Positions 1 through 5,098 of a stretch of 8,137 nt of DNA are shown in pieces. The number at the start of each line of letters is the position of its first letter. Positions within the stretch are counted from its first letter, which is position 1. Position numbers and translations under genes: made by a program. The stretch is from an uncultured Eubacteriales bacterium (GTDB lineage: Bacteria; Bacillota; Clostridia; Oscillospirales; Oscillospiraceae). The DNA lies in contig URPD01000064.1 of the NCBI GenBank assembly GCA_900549645.1, positions 1-8,137 on the forward strand, written 5' to 3'. The notes under the pieces were generated by a model. The model had not been told where the DNA came from. It ran no database searches and worked only from the letters and a program-made list of their open reading frames with translations.

Positions 1-54
1 TCCCCCGCTGCTCTCTTATCCGCGCCCTGCTGCACATGTTCTTTGACAGACTGG

Positions 55-89
55 GAAAGACGGGTTTTGACCCGTCTTTCTGATTTTTT
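55..89 (+). terminator. Hairpin plus T-run at the left edge
   Basis: GAAAGACGGG (55-64) and CCCGTCTTTC (71-80) form a perfect 10-bp stem with a 6-base loop, followed by TGA and six T (84-89). The T-run lies on the plus-strand side, so this best fits a rho-independent terminator for a plus-strand gene ending just upstream of the window. On the minus strand the stem follows the yitT stop within a few bases but is followed by CCAGTC rather than T, so it would end yitT only weakly. Short open stretches before it (stops at 44-46 and 81-83) are too small to identify. Confidence 0.6.
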
Positions 90-951
90 AATCCAATTTG
101 AAGCCCTCGCCGTGAACTTCGGTGGAGTCCATGACAAAGGTGAAGGCCTTGGGGTCGGCCTGATGGATGAGCTTCAGCGTCTGCGCGAGCACGTTGCGGC
201 GCGTGACGGTCAGGACGACCTGCTTCTCGCCGCGCGTATAGCCGCCGACGGCGGGGATTATTGTCGTGCCGCGGTCGGTGTAGGTGTTCAGCACGTTCGT
301 CACCTCGTCGCCGCGGTCGGTGACGGTGTAGATGACCTTGGCGTAGTCCACGCCTTCGGCGAGCGCGTCGATGACCTTCGAGGACACGAGGATTGCGATG
401 GTCGAATAGAGCGCGACGTCGATATCGCGGAAAATGAGTACTGCGAACACGACGACGCAGGCGTCGATCACGAGCAGCATCGTGCCGGACGGGAGGTTCG
501 GGAACGGCTTTTTCATCATCAGCGCGAGCAGATCCGTCCCGCCGGTGCTTATCCCGCGCAGGAACAGCAGCCCCACGCCGAGCCCGCTCAGCGCGCCGCC
601 GAATATTGAGGCGAGCAGGGCGTTGCTGGTGTACATGGGCAGCAGCGCTGTCAGGTCGATGAACGCGGACAGCAGCAGCGTGGCGATGAGCGTCATTGCG
701 AGGGAGCGCGGGCCGAGCAGCTTCCATGCGCAGAGCAGCAGCGGCACGTTCAGCATCAGGTTCCATATACTCACGCGTATCGGCGTGATGTACGCGAGCG
801 CCGTCGACAGACCGGACACGCCGCCCGGCGCGATGTCGTTCGGAATGGTGAACATCGAAAGACTCAGGCCGACCAGCGCGCTGCCGACAACGCAGTACAC
901 AAGATCGGTGATGATGCCTTTCCAAGTATATGAGCCGAATAAGCGCTTCAT
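88..951 (-). CDS. YitT family membrane protein with C-terminal DUF2179 domain
   Basis: An integral membrane protein of 287 residues (289 from the upstream ATG at 957), the usual length for the YitT/DUF161 family, of which many Bacillota carry several paralogues. Numbering from 957, hydrophobic segments lie near residues 15-36, 64-80, 86-105, 113-133, 159-176 and 182-196. Family-like glycine motifs are PGGVSGLS (44-51) and STGGTDL (137-143). The soluble C-terminal part (about 199-289), with VDYAKVIYTVTDRGDEV and GGYTRGEKQ, fits DUF2179, a predicted ligand-binding or regulatory domain facing the cytosol. The substrate is unknown; a transport role is presumed for the family, not shown. The gene follows spmB by about 60 bases on the same strand but has its own promoter. 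The start at 951 is preferred because the G-rich ribosome site sits 6 bases before it and directly abuts the ATG at 957. Confidence 0.9.
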   Translation of the reverse strand: MKRLFGSYTWKGIITDLVYCVVGSALVGLSLSMFTIPNDIAPGGVSGLSTALAYITPIRVSIWNLMLNVPLLLCAWKLLGPRSLAMTLIATLLLSAFIDLTALLPMYTSNALLASIFGGALSGLGVGLLFLRGISTGGTDLLALMMKKPFPNLPSGTMLLVIDACVVVFAVLIFRDIDVALYSTIAILVSSKVIDALAEGVDYAKVIYTVTDRGDEVTNVLNTYTDRGTTIIPAVGGYTRGEKQVVLTVTRRNVLAQTLKLIHQADPKAFTFVMDSTEVHGEGFKLD

Positions 952-957
952 TGGCAT

Positions 958-963
958 ACCCCC
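958..963 (-). promoter_or_regulatory. Ribosome binding site of yitT-family gene, decides start
   Basis: Read on the minus strand this is GGGGGT, a GGAGGT-like site with one G-for-A change. It touches the ATG at 957 with no spacer, but lies 6 bases before the in-frame ATG at 951, so initiation at 951 is more likely. No better site is visible upstream. Confidence 0.45.
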
Positions 964-981
964 GCAAATGAATATGCACTT

Positions 982-1009
982 ATTCTAACACTTTTTATTC
1001 ATTTTTCAA
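982..1009 (-). promoter_or_regulatory. Promoter of yitT-family gene, extended -10
   Basis: On the minus strand, TTGAAA (1009-1004) is followed by a 16-base spacer and TAGAAT (987-982), one mismatch from TATAAT. The spacer ends in TGT, giving the extended form TGnTAGAAT. Transcription would start near 975, about 25 bases before the preferred ATG. This lies in the gap after spmB, so the gene can be expressed independently of spmAB. No terminator is seen between spmB and this promoter, so read-through is also possible. Confidence 0.6.
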
Positions 1010-1019
1010 CATATAATTT

Positions 1020-1541
1020 TCAGCCCCAGAGAATTCTGCATATCCAAGCCGAGGACAGGAAGCACGCGAGGTCGGCGCACAACGCCGCGGGGATCGCCCA
1101 GCGGCTGTCCTTGACCCCTGCGGCGGTGAAGTACACTGCGACGACATATAGCGTCGTTTCACTTGAGCCGATCATAACAGCGGCGGTGCGGCCGACGAGC
1201 GAGTCCGCCCCATAGCGCGCAATAAGCTCCGCGCTCACGCTGAGCGCCGCGCTGCCGGAGATCGGGCGAAGCAGCATGAGCAGCGAAGTCTCCGCCGGGA
1301 TGCCCAGCGCCCTGAACACGGGCGCGAGCAGCCGTTCCAGCAGCTCCAGTATGCCGGAGGCGCGCAGCAGGTATATCGCGGGGAAGAGCACGAGCAGCGC
1401 GGGGAGAATGTCGGCCATGACACGCAGTCCCTTTTTCGCGCCGTCGGTCATCGCCGCGAAGATGTCCACGCCCTTGTAAAGCGCCAGCACACATGCGGCT
1501 GTGACGATGACCGGCGCGGTCAGGTCGAGCAGCGTGTTCAT
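1020..1541 (-). CDS. spmB: Spore maturation protein B
   Basis: A gate-domain membrane protein of 173 residues, close to the 178 of Bacillus subtilis SpmB as I recall it. SpmA and SpmB are jointly needed for proper dehydration of the spore core; the transported species is not established. Recognisable features are the segment YLLRASGILELL (about 57-68), LGIPAE (79-84), RPISGSAALS (92-101) and the conserved C-terminal GSSETTLYVVAVYF (125-138). Hydrophobic segments lie near 8-23, 42-58 and 149-171. The reading frame stays open far upstream through spmA, but only the part from 1541 is protein-like. The ATG at 1541 overlaps the spmA stop as ATGA, the usual sign of translational coupling; an ATG six bases upstream (1547) is the alternative. 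Confidence 0.93.
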   Translation of the reverse strand: MNTLLDLTAPVIVTAACVLALYKGVDIFAAMTDGAKKGLRVMADILPALLVLFPAIYLLRASGILELLERLLAPVFRALGIPAETSLLMLLRPISGSAALSVSAELIARYGADSLVGRTAAVMIGSSETTLYVVAVYFTAAGVKDSRWAIPAALCADLACFLSSAWICRILWG

Positions 1542-2110
1542 CGCCATACGCGCGCGAGCAGTTTCGCCATCGCAAGCCCGACCGCGACTGACACGACGGA
1601 GCTGAACCACACGGCGGGCATGATGTCGAAGGCGGAGGCCGCGCCGTTTGCGGAGCGCACTGCGGCGATCGTCAATGGGATGAGCTGTATCGAGGCCGTG
1701 TTCAGTACCACAAGCCTGCAAAGCTCGTCTCCGGCGGGCTCGCCGAGACGCCCGATGCCCTGCACGGCGCGGATGCCGGCAGGCGTAGCGGCGTTGCCGA
1801 GGCCGAGTAGATTTGCGCTGACGTTCTCGCTGATGGCGGACATGATGCCGCCGTCGCGCGACGAGAGCGGGAACAGCCTGCGAAGCAGCGGAGCGAGCAG
1901 ACGTGTGAGCGCCTTGACCGCGCCGCCGCGTTCGAGCAGCTCCATCACCGCGCTCCACAGGCAGACCGCGCCCGTCAGCTCCAGAGTGAAGCTCACGGCG
2001 GCTGAAGCGCCTCCCATCAGGGCGTTTCCGGCGTCGGCGGGTGAAGCGGAGAAAAGCGCGAAAAATGTCGAAAGAAGCAGGACGACTGTTAAGAAGTAGT
2101 TAAGAAGCAT
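1538..2110 (-). CDS. spmA: Spore maturation protein A
   Basis: The partner of SpmB in spore core dehydration, an integral membrane protein with a nucleoside-transporter-like gate domain. At 190 residues it is near the length of Bacillus SpmA (about 196). The N-terminal hydrophobic segment (about 3-22) is followed by the gate region with ALMGGASAAVSF (30-41) and a second segment around 42-57. The clearest family signature is ENVSANLLGLGNAATPAGI (95-113), then LVVLNTASIQLIPLTIAAVR (133-152) and a last membrane segment near 164-183. It is the first gene of the pair and overlaps spmB by four bases. No ribosome binding site stands out before the ATG at 2110, which is unusual; no other in-frame ATG is near. 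No dacB gene is adjacent, unlike in Bacillus. Confidence 0.93.
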   Translation of the reverse strand: MLLNYFLTVVLLLSTFFALFSASPADAGNALMGGASAAVSFTLELTGAVCLWSAVMELLERGGAVKALTRLLAPLLRRLFPLSSRDGGIMSAISENVSANLLGLGNAATPAGIRAVQGIGRLGEPAGDELCRLVVLNTASIQLIPLTIAAVRSANGAASAFDIMPAVWFSSVVSVAVGLAMAKLLARVWR

Positions 2111-2134
2111 GGTATCAATGTAATTTAAATGAAG

Positions 2135-2140
2135 ATTATA
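2135..2140 (-). promoter_or_regulatory. Possible -10 element upstream of spmA
   Basis: On the minus strand TATAAT occurs 24 bases before the spmA ATG, in an AT-rich stretch. No good -35 hexamer is found at 16-18 bases upstream, and I see no convincing match to the sigma-E or sigma-G consensus expected for a sporulation gene. This is a weak call; the true spmA promoter must lie in the 162 bases shared with abrB unless transcription comes from elsewhere. Confidence 0.25.
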
Positions 2141-2201
2141 GAAATACTTGGCATAATATAAAAGATTCTGTTAATTTTGGTCTTCACAAAGTAATCTTTA
2201 G

Positions 2202-2229
2202 TTGACTTGCGCGAAACTTGTGATAAAAT
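2202..2229 (+). promoter_or_regulatory. Promoter of abrB, extended -10
   Basis: TTGACT (2202-2207, one mismatch from TTGACA), a 16-base spacer and TAAAAT (2224-2229, one mismatch) preceded by TGA, giving TGnTAAAAT. This is a strong vegetative-type promoter. Transcription would start near 2236, leaving a leader of about 37 bases. It lies in the divergent region opposite spmA. Confidence 0.75.
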
Positions 2230-2256
2230 GCAAAATGAGGTTTGTGTTAGAGATGT

Positions 2257-2264
2257 GGAAGGAG
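2257..2264 (+). promoter_or_regulatory. Ribosome binding site of abrB, decides start
   Basis: GGAAGGAG lies 8 bases before the ATG at 2273. The frame stays open upstream to a TTG at 2207, but that codon overlaps the promoter -35 box, so the start at 2273 is well supported. Confidence 0.85.
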
Positions 2265-2272
2265 CAATCACT

Positions 2273-2518
2273 ATGAAATCTACCGGAATCGTCCGTAAGG
2301 TTGATGAGCTGGGCCGTATAGTCCTCCCCATAGAGATGCGCCGCACACTGGACATCGCAGAGAAGGATGCACTGGAGATATATGTTGAAGGAGAGAATAT
2401 TATTCTTCGCAAATATCAGGCATCCTGCATTTTCTGCGACAACGTGAAAGGCGTCATCCAGTACAGAGGTAAGAACGTCTGCCCCGACTGCATTAACAAG
2501 CTCAAAGCAAAGCTTTGA
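2273..2518 (+). CDS. abrB: AbrB-family transition-state regulator with CxxC-CxxC tail
   Basis: A small DNA-binding regulator of 81 residues. Residues 1-48 are a swapped-hairpin AbrB/SpoVT domain very close to Bacillus AbrB, including MKSTGIVRKVDELGRIVLPI (1-20), RRTL (23-26) and KDALEIYV (31-38), followed by a hydrophobic strand and LRKY. Such proteins bind DNA as dimers or tetramers and mostly repress post-exponential genes during growth. The C-terminal half differs from Bacillus AbrB: it carries CIFC (52-55) and CPDC (70-73), a likely zinc-ribbon or redox-sensitive four-cysteine site, and is shorter than the 94-residue Bacillus protein. The gene stands alone between a strong promoter and a strong terminator and is divergent from spmA. 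That arrangement makes regulation of spmAB, or of its own gene, plausible, but the sequence does not show an operator. The gene symbol reflects domain similarity, not proven orthology. Confidence 0.92.
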   Translation: MKSTGIVRKVDELGRIVLPIEMRRTLDIAEKDALEIYVEGENIILRKYQASCIFCDNVKGVIQYRGKNVCPDCINKLKAKL

Positions 2519-2527
2519 GGACACAGG

Positions 2528-2561
2528 AAATCCCCCGCCGAGTAATCGGCGGGGGATTTTT
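2528..2561 (+). terminator. Terminator of abrB
   Basis: AAATCCCCCGCCGA (2528-2541) pairs with TCGGCGGGGGATTT (2546-2559) as a perfect 14-bp stem with a GTAA loop, followed by further T and AA. It begins 9 bases after the abrB stop and is a strong rho-independent terminator on the plus strand. Confidence 0.93.
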
Positions 2562-2582
2562 AATGGTGATGGGGGAGGGACG

Positions 2583-2608
2583 GCGGGACGGCCGCTGTGC
2601 CGTCCCGC
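2583..2608. repeat. Inverted repeat between convergent terminators
   Basis: GCGGGACGGC (2583-2592) and GCCGTCCCGC (2599-2608) form a perfect 10-bp stem with a 6-base loop. Neither side has a T-run, so it is not a classical terminator. It sits between the abrB terminator and the peptidase terminator; its role is unknown. Confidence 0.6.
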
Positions 2609-2624
2609 ATACCACCACATAAGC

Positions 2625-2655
2625 AAAAGGCTCCCCCTCGTGGCGAGGGGGAGCC
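2625..2655 (-). terminator. Terminator of M3 peptidase gene
   Basis: On the minus strand GGCTCCCCCTCG pairs with CGAGGGGGAGCC (arms 2644-2655 and 2629-2640) as a perfect 12-bp stem with a 3-base loop, followed by TTTTGCTTA. It lies about 33 bases after the peptidase stop. The stem resembles the GCTCCCTC/GAGGGAGC hairpin at 4522-4541, so this terminator may derive from the same repeat family. Confidence 0.85.
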
Positions 2656-2687
2656 AAAACTATGCAATCAGCTCAAGCGCCTGCTTA

Positions 2688-4376
2688 TCAGACCCTGATC
2701 TTCTCCAGCAGGGCTTCGACCTTCTCGGCAAGCTCCTTGAGCGCGCCGGGGGTAAAGGGAGAACTGAACCCGGCTTCGGGCAGCAGGTCGGTCCAAAGCT
2801 TCTCGCCGCCCTGCTTCGACAGGCGGATGTAGCGCGCGAAAGCGCCGTCATAGTCCTCCTGAGAGGCGAGCAGGAAGTCGAACGCCGCAGTCTGGGCGAG
2901 GCAGTAATCTATGTAGTAGAACGGGCTTTCATAGATGTGCATCTGATATTGCCAGCGGGTGCCTTCCTCAAGGTAGGTCATGCCGTCCATGGAAATGTGC
3001 GGGCGGTACTGGTGCTCAAGCTCCAGCCATGCGGCCTTGCGCTCGGCGGGGGTCATGTCGGGGTTCTCGTAGACGATGTGCTGGAACGCGTCGACTATCG
3101 TGCCGTAGGGGATGAAGGACAGCGCATCGAGCGCGTGGGCGAAGCGGTACTTCGCCGCGTCCTTGCCGAAGAACTTGTCCATGTACGGCCACGCGAAGAA
3201 CTCCATGCTCATCGAGTGCGTCTCGGCGGTCTCCATGCCGCCGCAACCGATCTCGAGCGCGAAGCGGTTGTCGGCGATGAGGTAGGCATTGAGCGCGTGC
3301 CCGGCCTCGTGGGTCATAACGTCCACGTCGCCGGCGGTGCCGTTGAAGTTTGCAAGGATGAAGGGCTGCTTGTACAGCGGGAACTCCGTGCAGTAGCCGC
3401 CGCCCCACTTGTTCTTGCGGGAGTCGACGTCGAAGGCGTCGTTGTCGATCATCATGTCGATGAACTTGCCGGTCTCCTCGCCCATGGCGTGGTACATCTC
3501 GCGCGCCGCAGCAAAGATCGCGGCCTTGCCGCCCGCGGGGACGGGATCGCCGCCGGGGATGATGACGTCGTTATCATAGAGCTTGTAGTCGTCGATGCCG
3601 AGGCGCTTGGCGTTCTCGGTGCGCAGACGGGATACGACGGGGACGATGTCCATCAGCACGTTCTCGCGGAAGGTCTTGACCTTGTCCTGATCGTAGTCGA
3701 TGCGCCCCATGCGGTGGTAGCCCAGCTCGACATAGTTCTTGTAGCCCATTTTCTTAGCCATGCGGTCGCGGACGTGAACCATGCGGTCGTAGATGTCGTC
3801 CAGCTCTGCGCTGTGCTCCTTGAGCACCTTGCCGAGGACTTCGTATGCCTCGCGACGGGTCTCACGGTCGTCGCTCTTGGCGTACTTCATCAGCATCGCG
3901 CGCGGCAGAGTTTCGCCGCGGAACTCGAACTCAAGCGAAGCCATGAGCTTGGAGTACTCGCTGACGAGCTTGTTCTCCTCGACCAGATCGTCTATTATCT
4001 CAGGGGACATGCTCTTGCGGCTGACCTCAAGGTGCTTGAACAGCACGGGGGACAGGCGCTCCTCCAGCTCGTCGCGGAACGGGGAATCGAGCAGCGCGGA
4101 GGCGTACTGAACCATGTAGTTCTCGGCCTCAGGGCCGATCTCGTCGTAATAATCCTTCTCCGCGACGTAGAACTCGTCGACGGTATTTATCGAATAGCGC
4201 ATGTAGGAGAGAGACGCGGCGGTTCTGTAATCGCAGAGGAGCTTGAGATAATCCTCGCGGGCGGCGAGAATTTCGTCCGCGCTCTTTGCGTTGCGGGTGC
4301 GGGCGAGCACGTCGTCCATGACGACCTTGATCTCTTCAATAGTTACGCGCTTATAGGGAAGCTCGGAAACCTTCAT
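2688..4376 (-). CDS. M3-family oligoendopeptidase (zinc metallopeptidase)
   Basis: A probable cytosolic zinc peptidase of 562 residues that cuts short peptides. The catalytic motif is HEAGH at 356-360 in VMTHEAGHALNAYL; the third zinc ligand is probably Glu385 in METAETHSMSMEFF, about 25 residues on, as expected for M3 peptidases. The long helical N-terminal half (about 1-200) and the C-terminal segment HISMDGMTYLEEGTRWQYQ match the closed thimet-oligopeptidase-like fold. No signal peptide or membrane segment is seen. Length and motif context fit the M3 oligoendopeptidases distinct from classical PepF, so no symbol is given. The start is supported by AAAGGA 10 bases before the ATG and by a good promoter. 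The gene is monocistronic, with its own terminator, and converges on abrB. Its opposite strand has long open frames, a composition effect. Confidence 0.93.
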   Translation of the reverse strand: MKVSELPYKRVTIEEIKVVMDDVLARTRNAKSADEILAAREDYLKLLCDYRTAASLSYMRYSINTVDEFYVAEKDYYDEIGPEAENYMVQYASALLDSPFRDELEERLSPVLFKHLEVSRKSMSPEIIDDLVEENKLVSEYSKLMASLEFEFRGETLPRAMLMKYAKSDDRETRREAYEVLGKVLKEHSAELDDIYDRMVHVRDRMAKKMGYKNYVELGYHRMGRIDYDQDKVKTFRENVLMDIVPVVSRLRTENAKRLGIDDYKLYDNDVIIPGGDPVPAGGKAAIFAAAREMYHAMGEETGKFIDMMIDNDAFDVDSRKNKWGGGYCTEFPLYKQPFILANFNGTAGDVDVMTHEAGHALNAYLIADNRFALEIGCGGMETAETHSMSMEFFAWPYMDKFFGKDAAKYRFAHALDALSFIPYGTIVDAFQHIVYENPDMTPAERKAAWLELEHQYRPHISMDGMTYLEEGTRWQYQMHIYESPFYYIDYCLAQTAAFDFLLASQEDYDGAFARYIRLSKQGGEKLWTDLLPEAGFSSPFTPGALKELAEKVEALLEKIRV

Positions 4377-4408
4377 GTGAAAAACATCCTTTCGTGAGTG
4401 TTAAAGGT

Positions 4409-4437
4409 ATTTTACTACATGGGCGCGCGTTTTTCAA
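4409..4437 (-). promoter_or_regulatory. Promoter of M3 peptidase gene
   Basis: On the minus strand TTGAAA (4437-4432), a 17-base spacer and TAAAAT (4414-4409), a near-consensus housekeeping promoter. Transcription would start near 4402, leaving a leader of about 25 bases with the AAAGGA ribosome site at 4392-4387. Confidence 0.7.
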
Positions 4438-4500
4438 GAGCCTATGCGGGGGTGATGGGGGCGTCGGTTTTCATGCCCTGCAATGCGCGGGATTATCTCT

Positions 4501-4620
4501 CCCTCAGTCGCTTGCGCGATAGCTCCCTCATCAGAGGGAGCCAAGGGGATGCCCGTTATTTTACGCCGCACCATCTTGGCGCCCTTTTTAGGGGAGCTGT
4601 CGGCGTAGCCGACTGAGGGG
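4501..4620. repeat. Paired inverted repeat element (CCCTCAGTCG...AGCCAAG)
   Basis: The left arm (4501-4545) starts CCCTCAGTCG, passes through AGCTCCCTC and ends AGCCAAG. The right arm (4575-4620) is a diverged reverse complement, reading CCCCTCAGTCGGC, AGCTCCCC and GCCAAG on the minus strand. Each arm also has internal symmetry: GCTCCCTC (4522-4529) with GAGGGAGC (4534-4541) on the left, GTCGGC with GCCGAC (4599-4604 and 4608-4613) on the right. About 29 unrelated bases lie between the arms. This looks like a small non-coding mobile or REP-like repeat; I recall similar sequences scattered between genes in gut Oscillospirales, which cannot be checked here. Confidence 0.7.
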
Positions 4621-4678
4621 TTGCCGGTGGGGGGATATTGCCATTATGGAAAAGACAAGGCAATATACAGGCCTCCAC

Positions 4679-4800
4679 TGTCATTCCGAGGAGCGAAGCG
4701 ACGTGGGAATCCGTTCTCTTTGTGTCGGAAGTGCATTTTTGTGCGGTGCATAGGGGGCGCGGATTGCGAAGCCAGTTTGCGAACTGGCTTCGCAATGACA
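4679..4800. repeat. Second inverted-repeat element (TGTCATT...AATCCG ends)
   Basis: The left arm (4679-4713) runs from TGTCATTCCGAGGAGCGAAG to GGGAATCCG. The right arm (4760-4800), read on the minus strand, runs from TGTCATTGCGAAG to CGCAATCCG, so both arms share TGTCATTnCGA and AATCCG ends in inverted orientation. The right arm is itself a hairpin: ATTGCGAAGCCAGTT (4763-4777) pairs perfectly with AACTGGCTTCGCAAT (4782-4796) around a 4-base loop. About 46 bases lie between the arms. The structure fits a short MITE-like or REP-like dispersed repeat with no coding capacity. Confidence 0.7.
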
Positions 4801-4900
4801 GGTTGTTTTTACGCGGCTCTTTCTTTTCCCCTCTGCTCTAGTCTCTCCTCTGGCGACCCCTTCGGCGCTTCGTGCCACTGTCTCGCTGCGGCTCGGTCAC

Positions 4901-4945
4901 GGCGCGGCTCTGACATGCCACTGGCATGTCATTCACTCCCGCGCC
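4901..4945. repeat. Large palindrome centred on TGGCATGTCA
   Basis: TGACATGCCA (4911-4920) and TGGCATGTCA (4922-4931) form a perfect 10-bp inverted repeat around one base. Farther out, GGCGCGG (4901-4907) pairs with CCGCGCC (4939-4945). It could be an operator for a dimeric regulator, a cruciform, or the core of a third dispersed repeat. It lies about 105 bases upstream of the M18 gene promoter and has no T-run on either side. Confidence 0.65.
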
Positions 4946-5035
4946 GCCGCTTCGCTACCCTAGAAGGGGCAGCGCTCCGCGGCGAAGATTCAACAGCGCC
5001 GATTCCAAAGCGGGGACATGATGCAAAACCGGGGC

Positions 5036-5064
5036 TGGTCAAAGCGAAATATATGTGTTATAAT
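5036..5064 (+). promoter_or_regulatory. Promoter of M18 aminopeptidase operon, extended -10
   Basis: TGGTCA (5036-5041, 4 of 6 to TTGACA), a 17-base spacer and a perfect TATAAT (5059-5064) preceded by TGT, giving an extended -10. Transcription would start near 5071, leaving a leader of about 28 bases. Confidence 0.75.
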
Positions 5065-5098
5065 ATATATTCAAAAACTGTGTTCAGGGAGAACTGCC

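Larger units (their letters stand above)
4438..5035. other. Gene-free region carrying several repeat elements
   Basis: About 600 bases with no convincing gene. Short open frames here read through the repeats, give low-complexity Arg/Ser/Cys-rich peptides, and lack start signals. The region holds three separate inverted-repeat elements (4501-4620, 4679-4800, 4901-4945) and a minor 8-bp inverted repeat (ATATTGCC 4635-4642 with GGCAATAT 4659-4666). The stretches 4438-4500 and 4946-5035 show nothing I can name. It separates the divergently transcribed M3 and M18 peptidase genes. Confidence 0.7.

Noticed and set aside
1542..1958. Upstream extension of the spmB frame on the minus strand
   Set aside because: It overlaps spmA and yields an Arg/His-rich peptide typical of a wrong frame. 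The SpmB family match begins at 1541 with the ATGA junction.
2640..4397. Very long plus-strand open frame (585 codons) opposite the M3 peptidase gene
   Set aside because: It mirrors a clearly conserved peptidase with HEAGH motif, promoter and terminator on the minus strand. The translated product is Val/Leu/His/Ala-biased with no recognisable domain, a typical antisense effect of GC-rich codon use.
4501..4945. CRISPR array
   Set aside because: The repeats here are inverted, of three different kinds and not regularly spaced; no direct repeats with uniform spacers are present and no cas gene is nearby.
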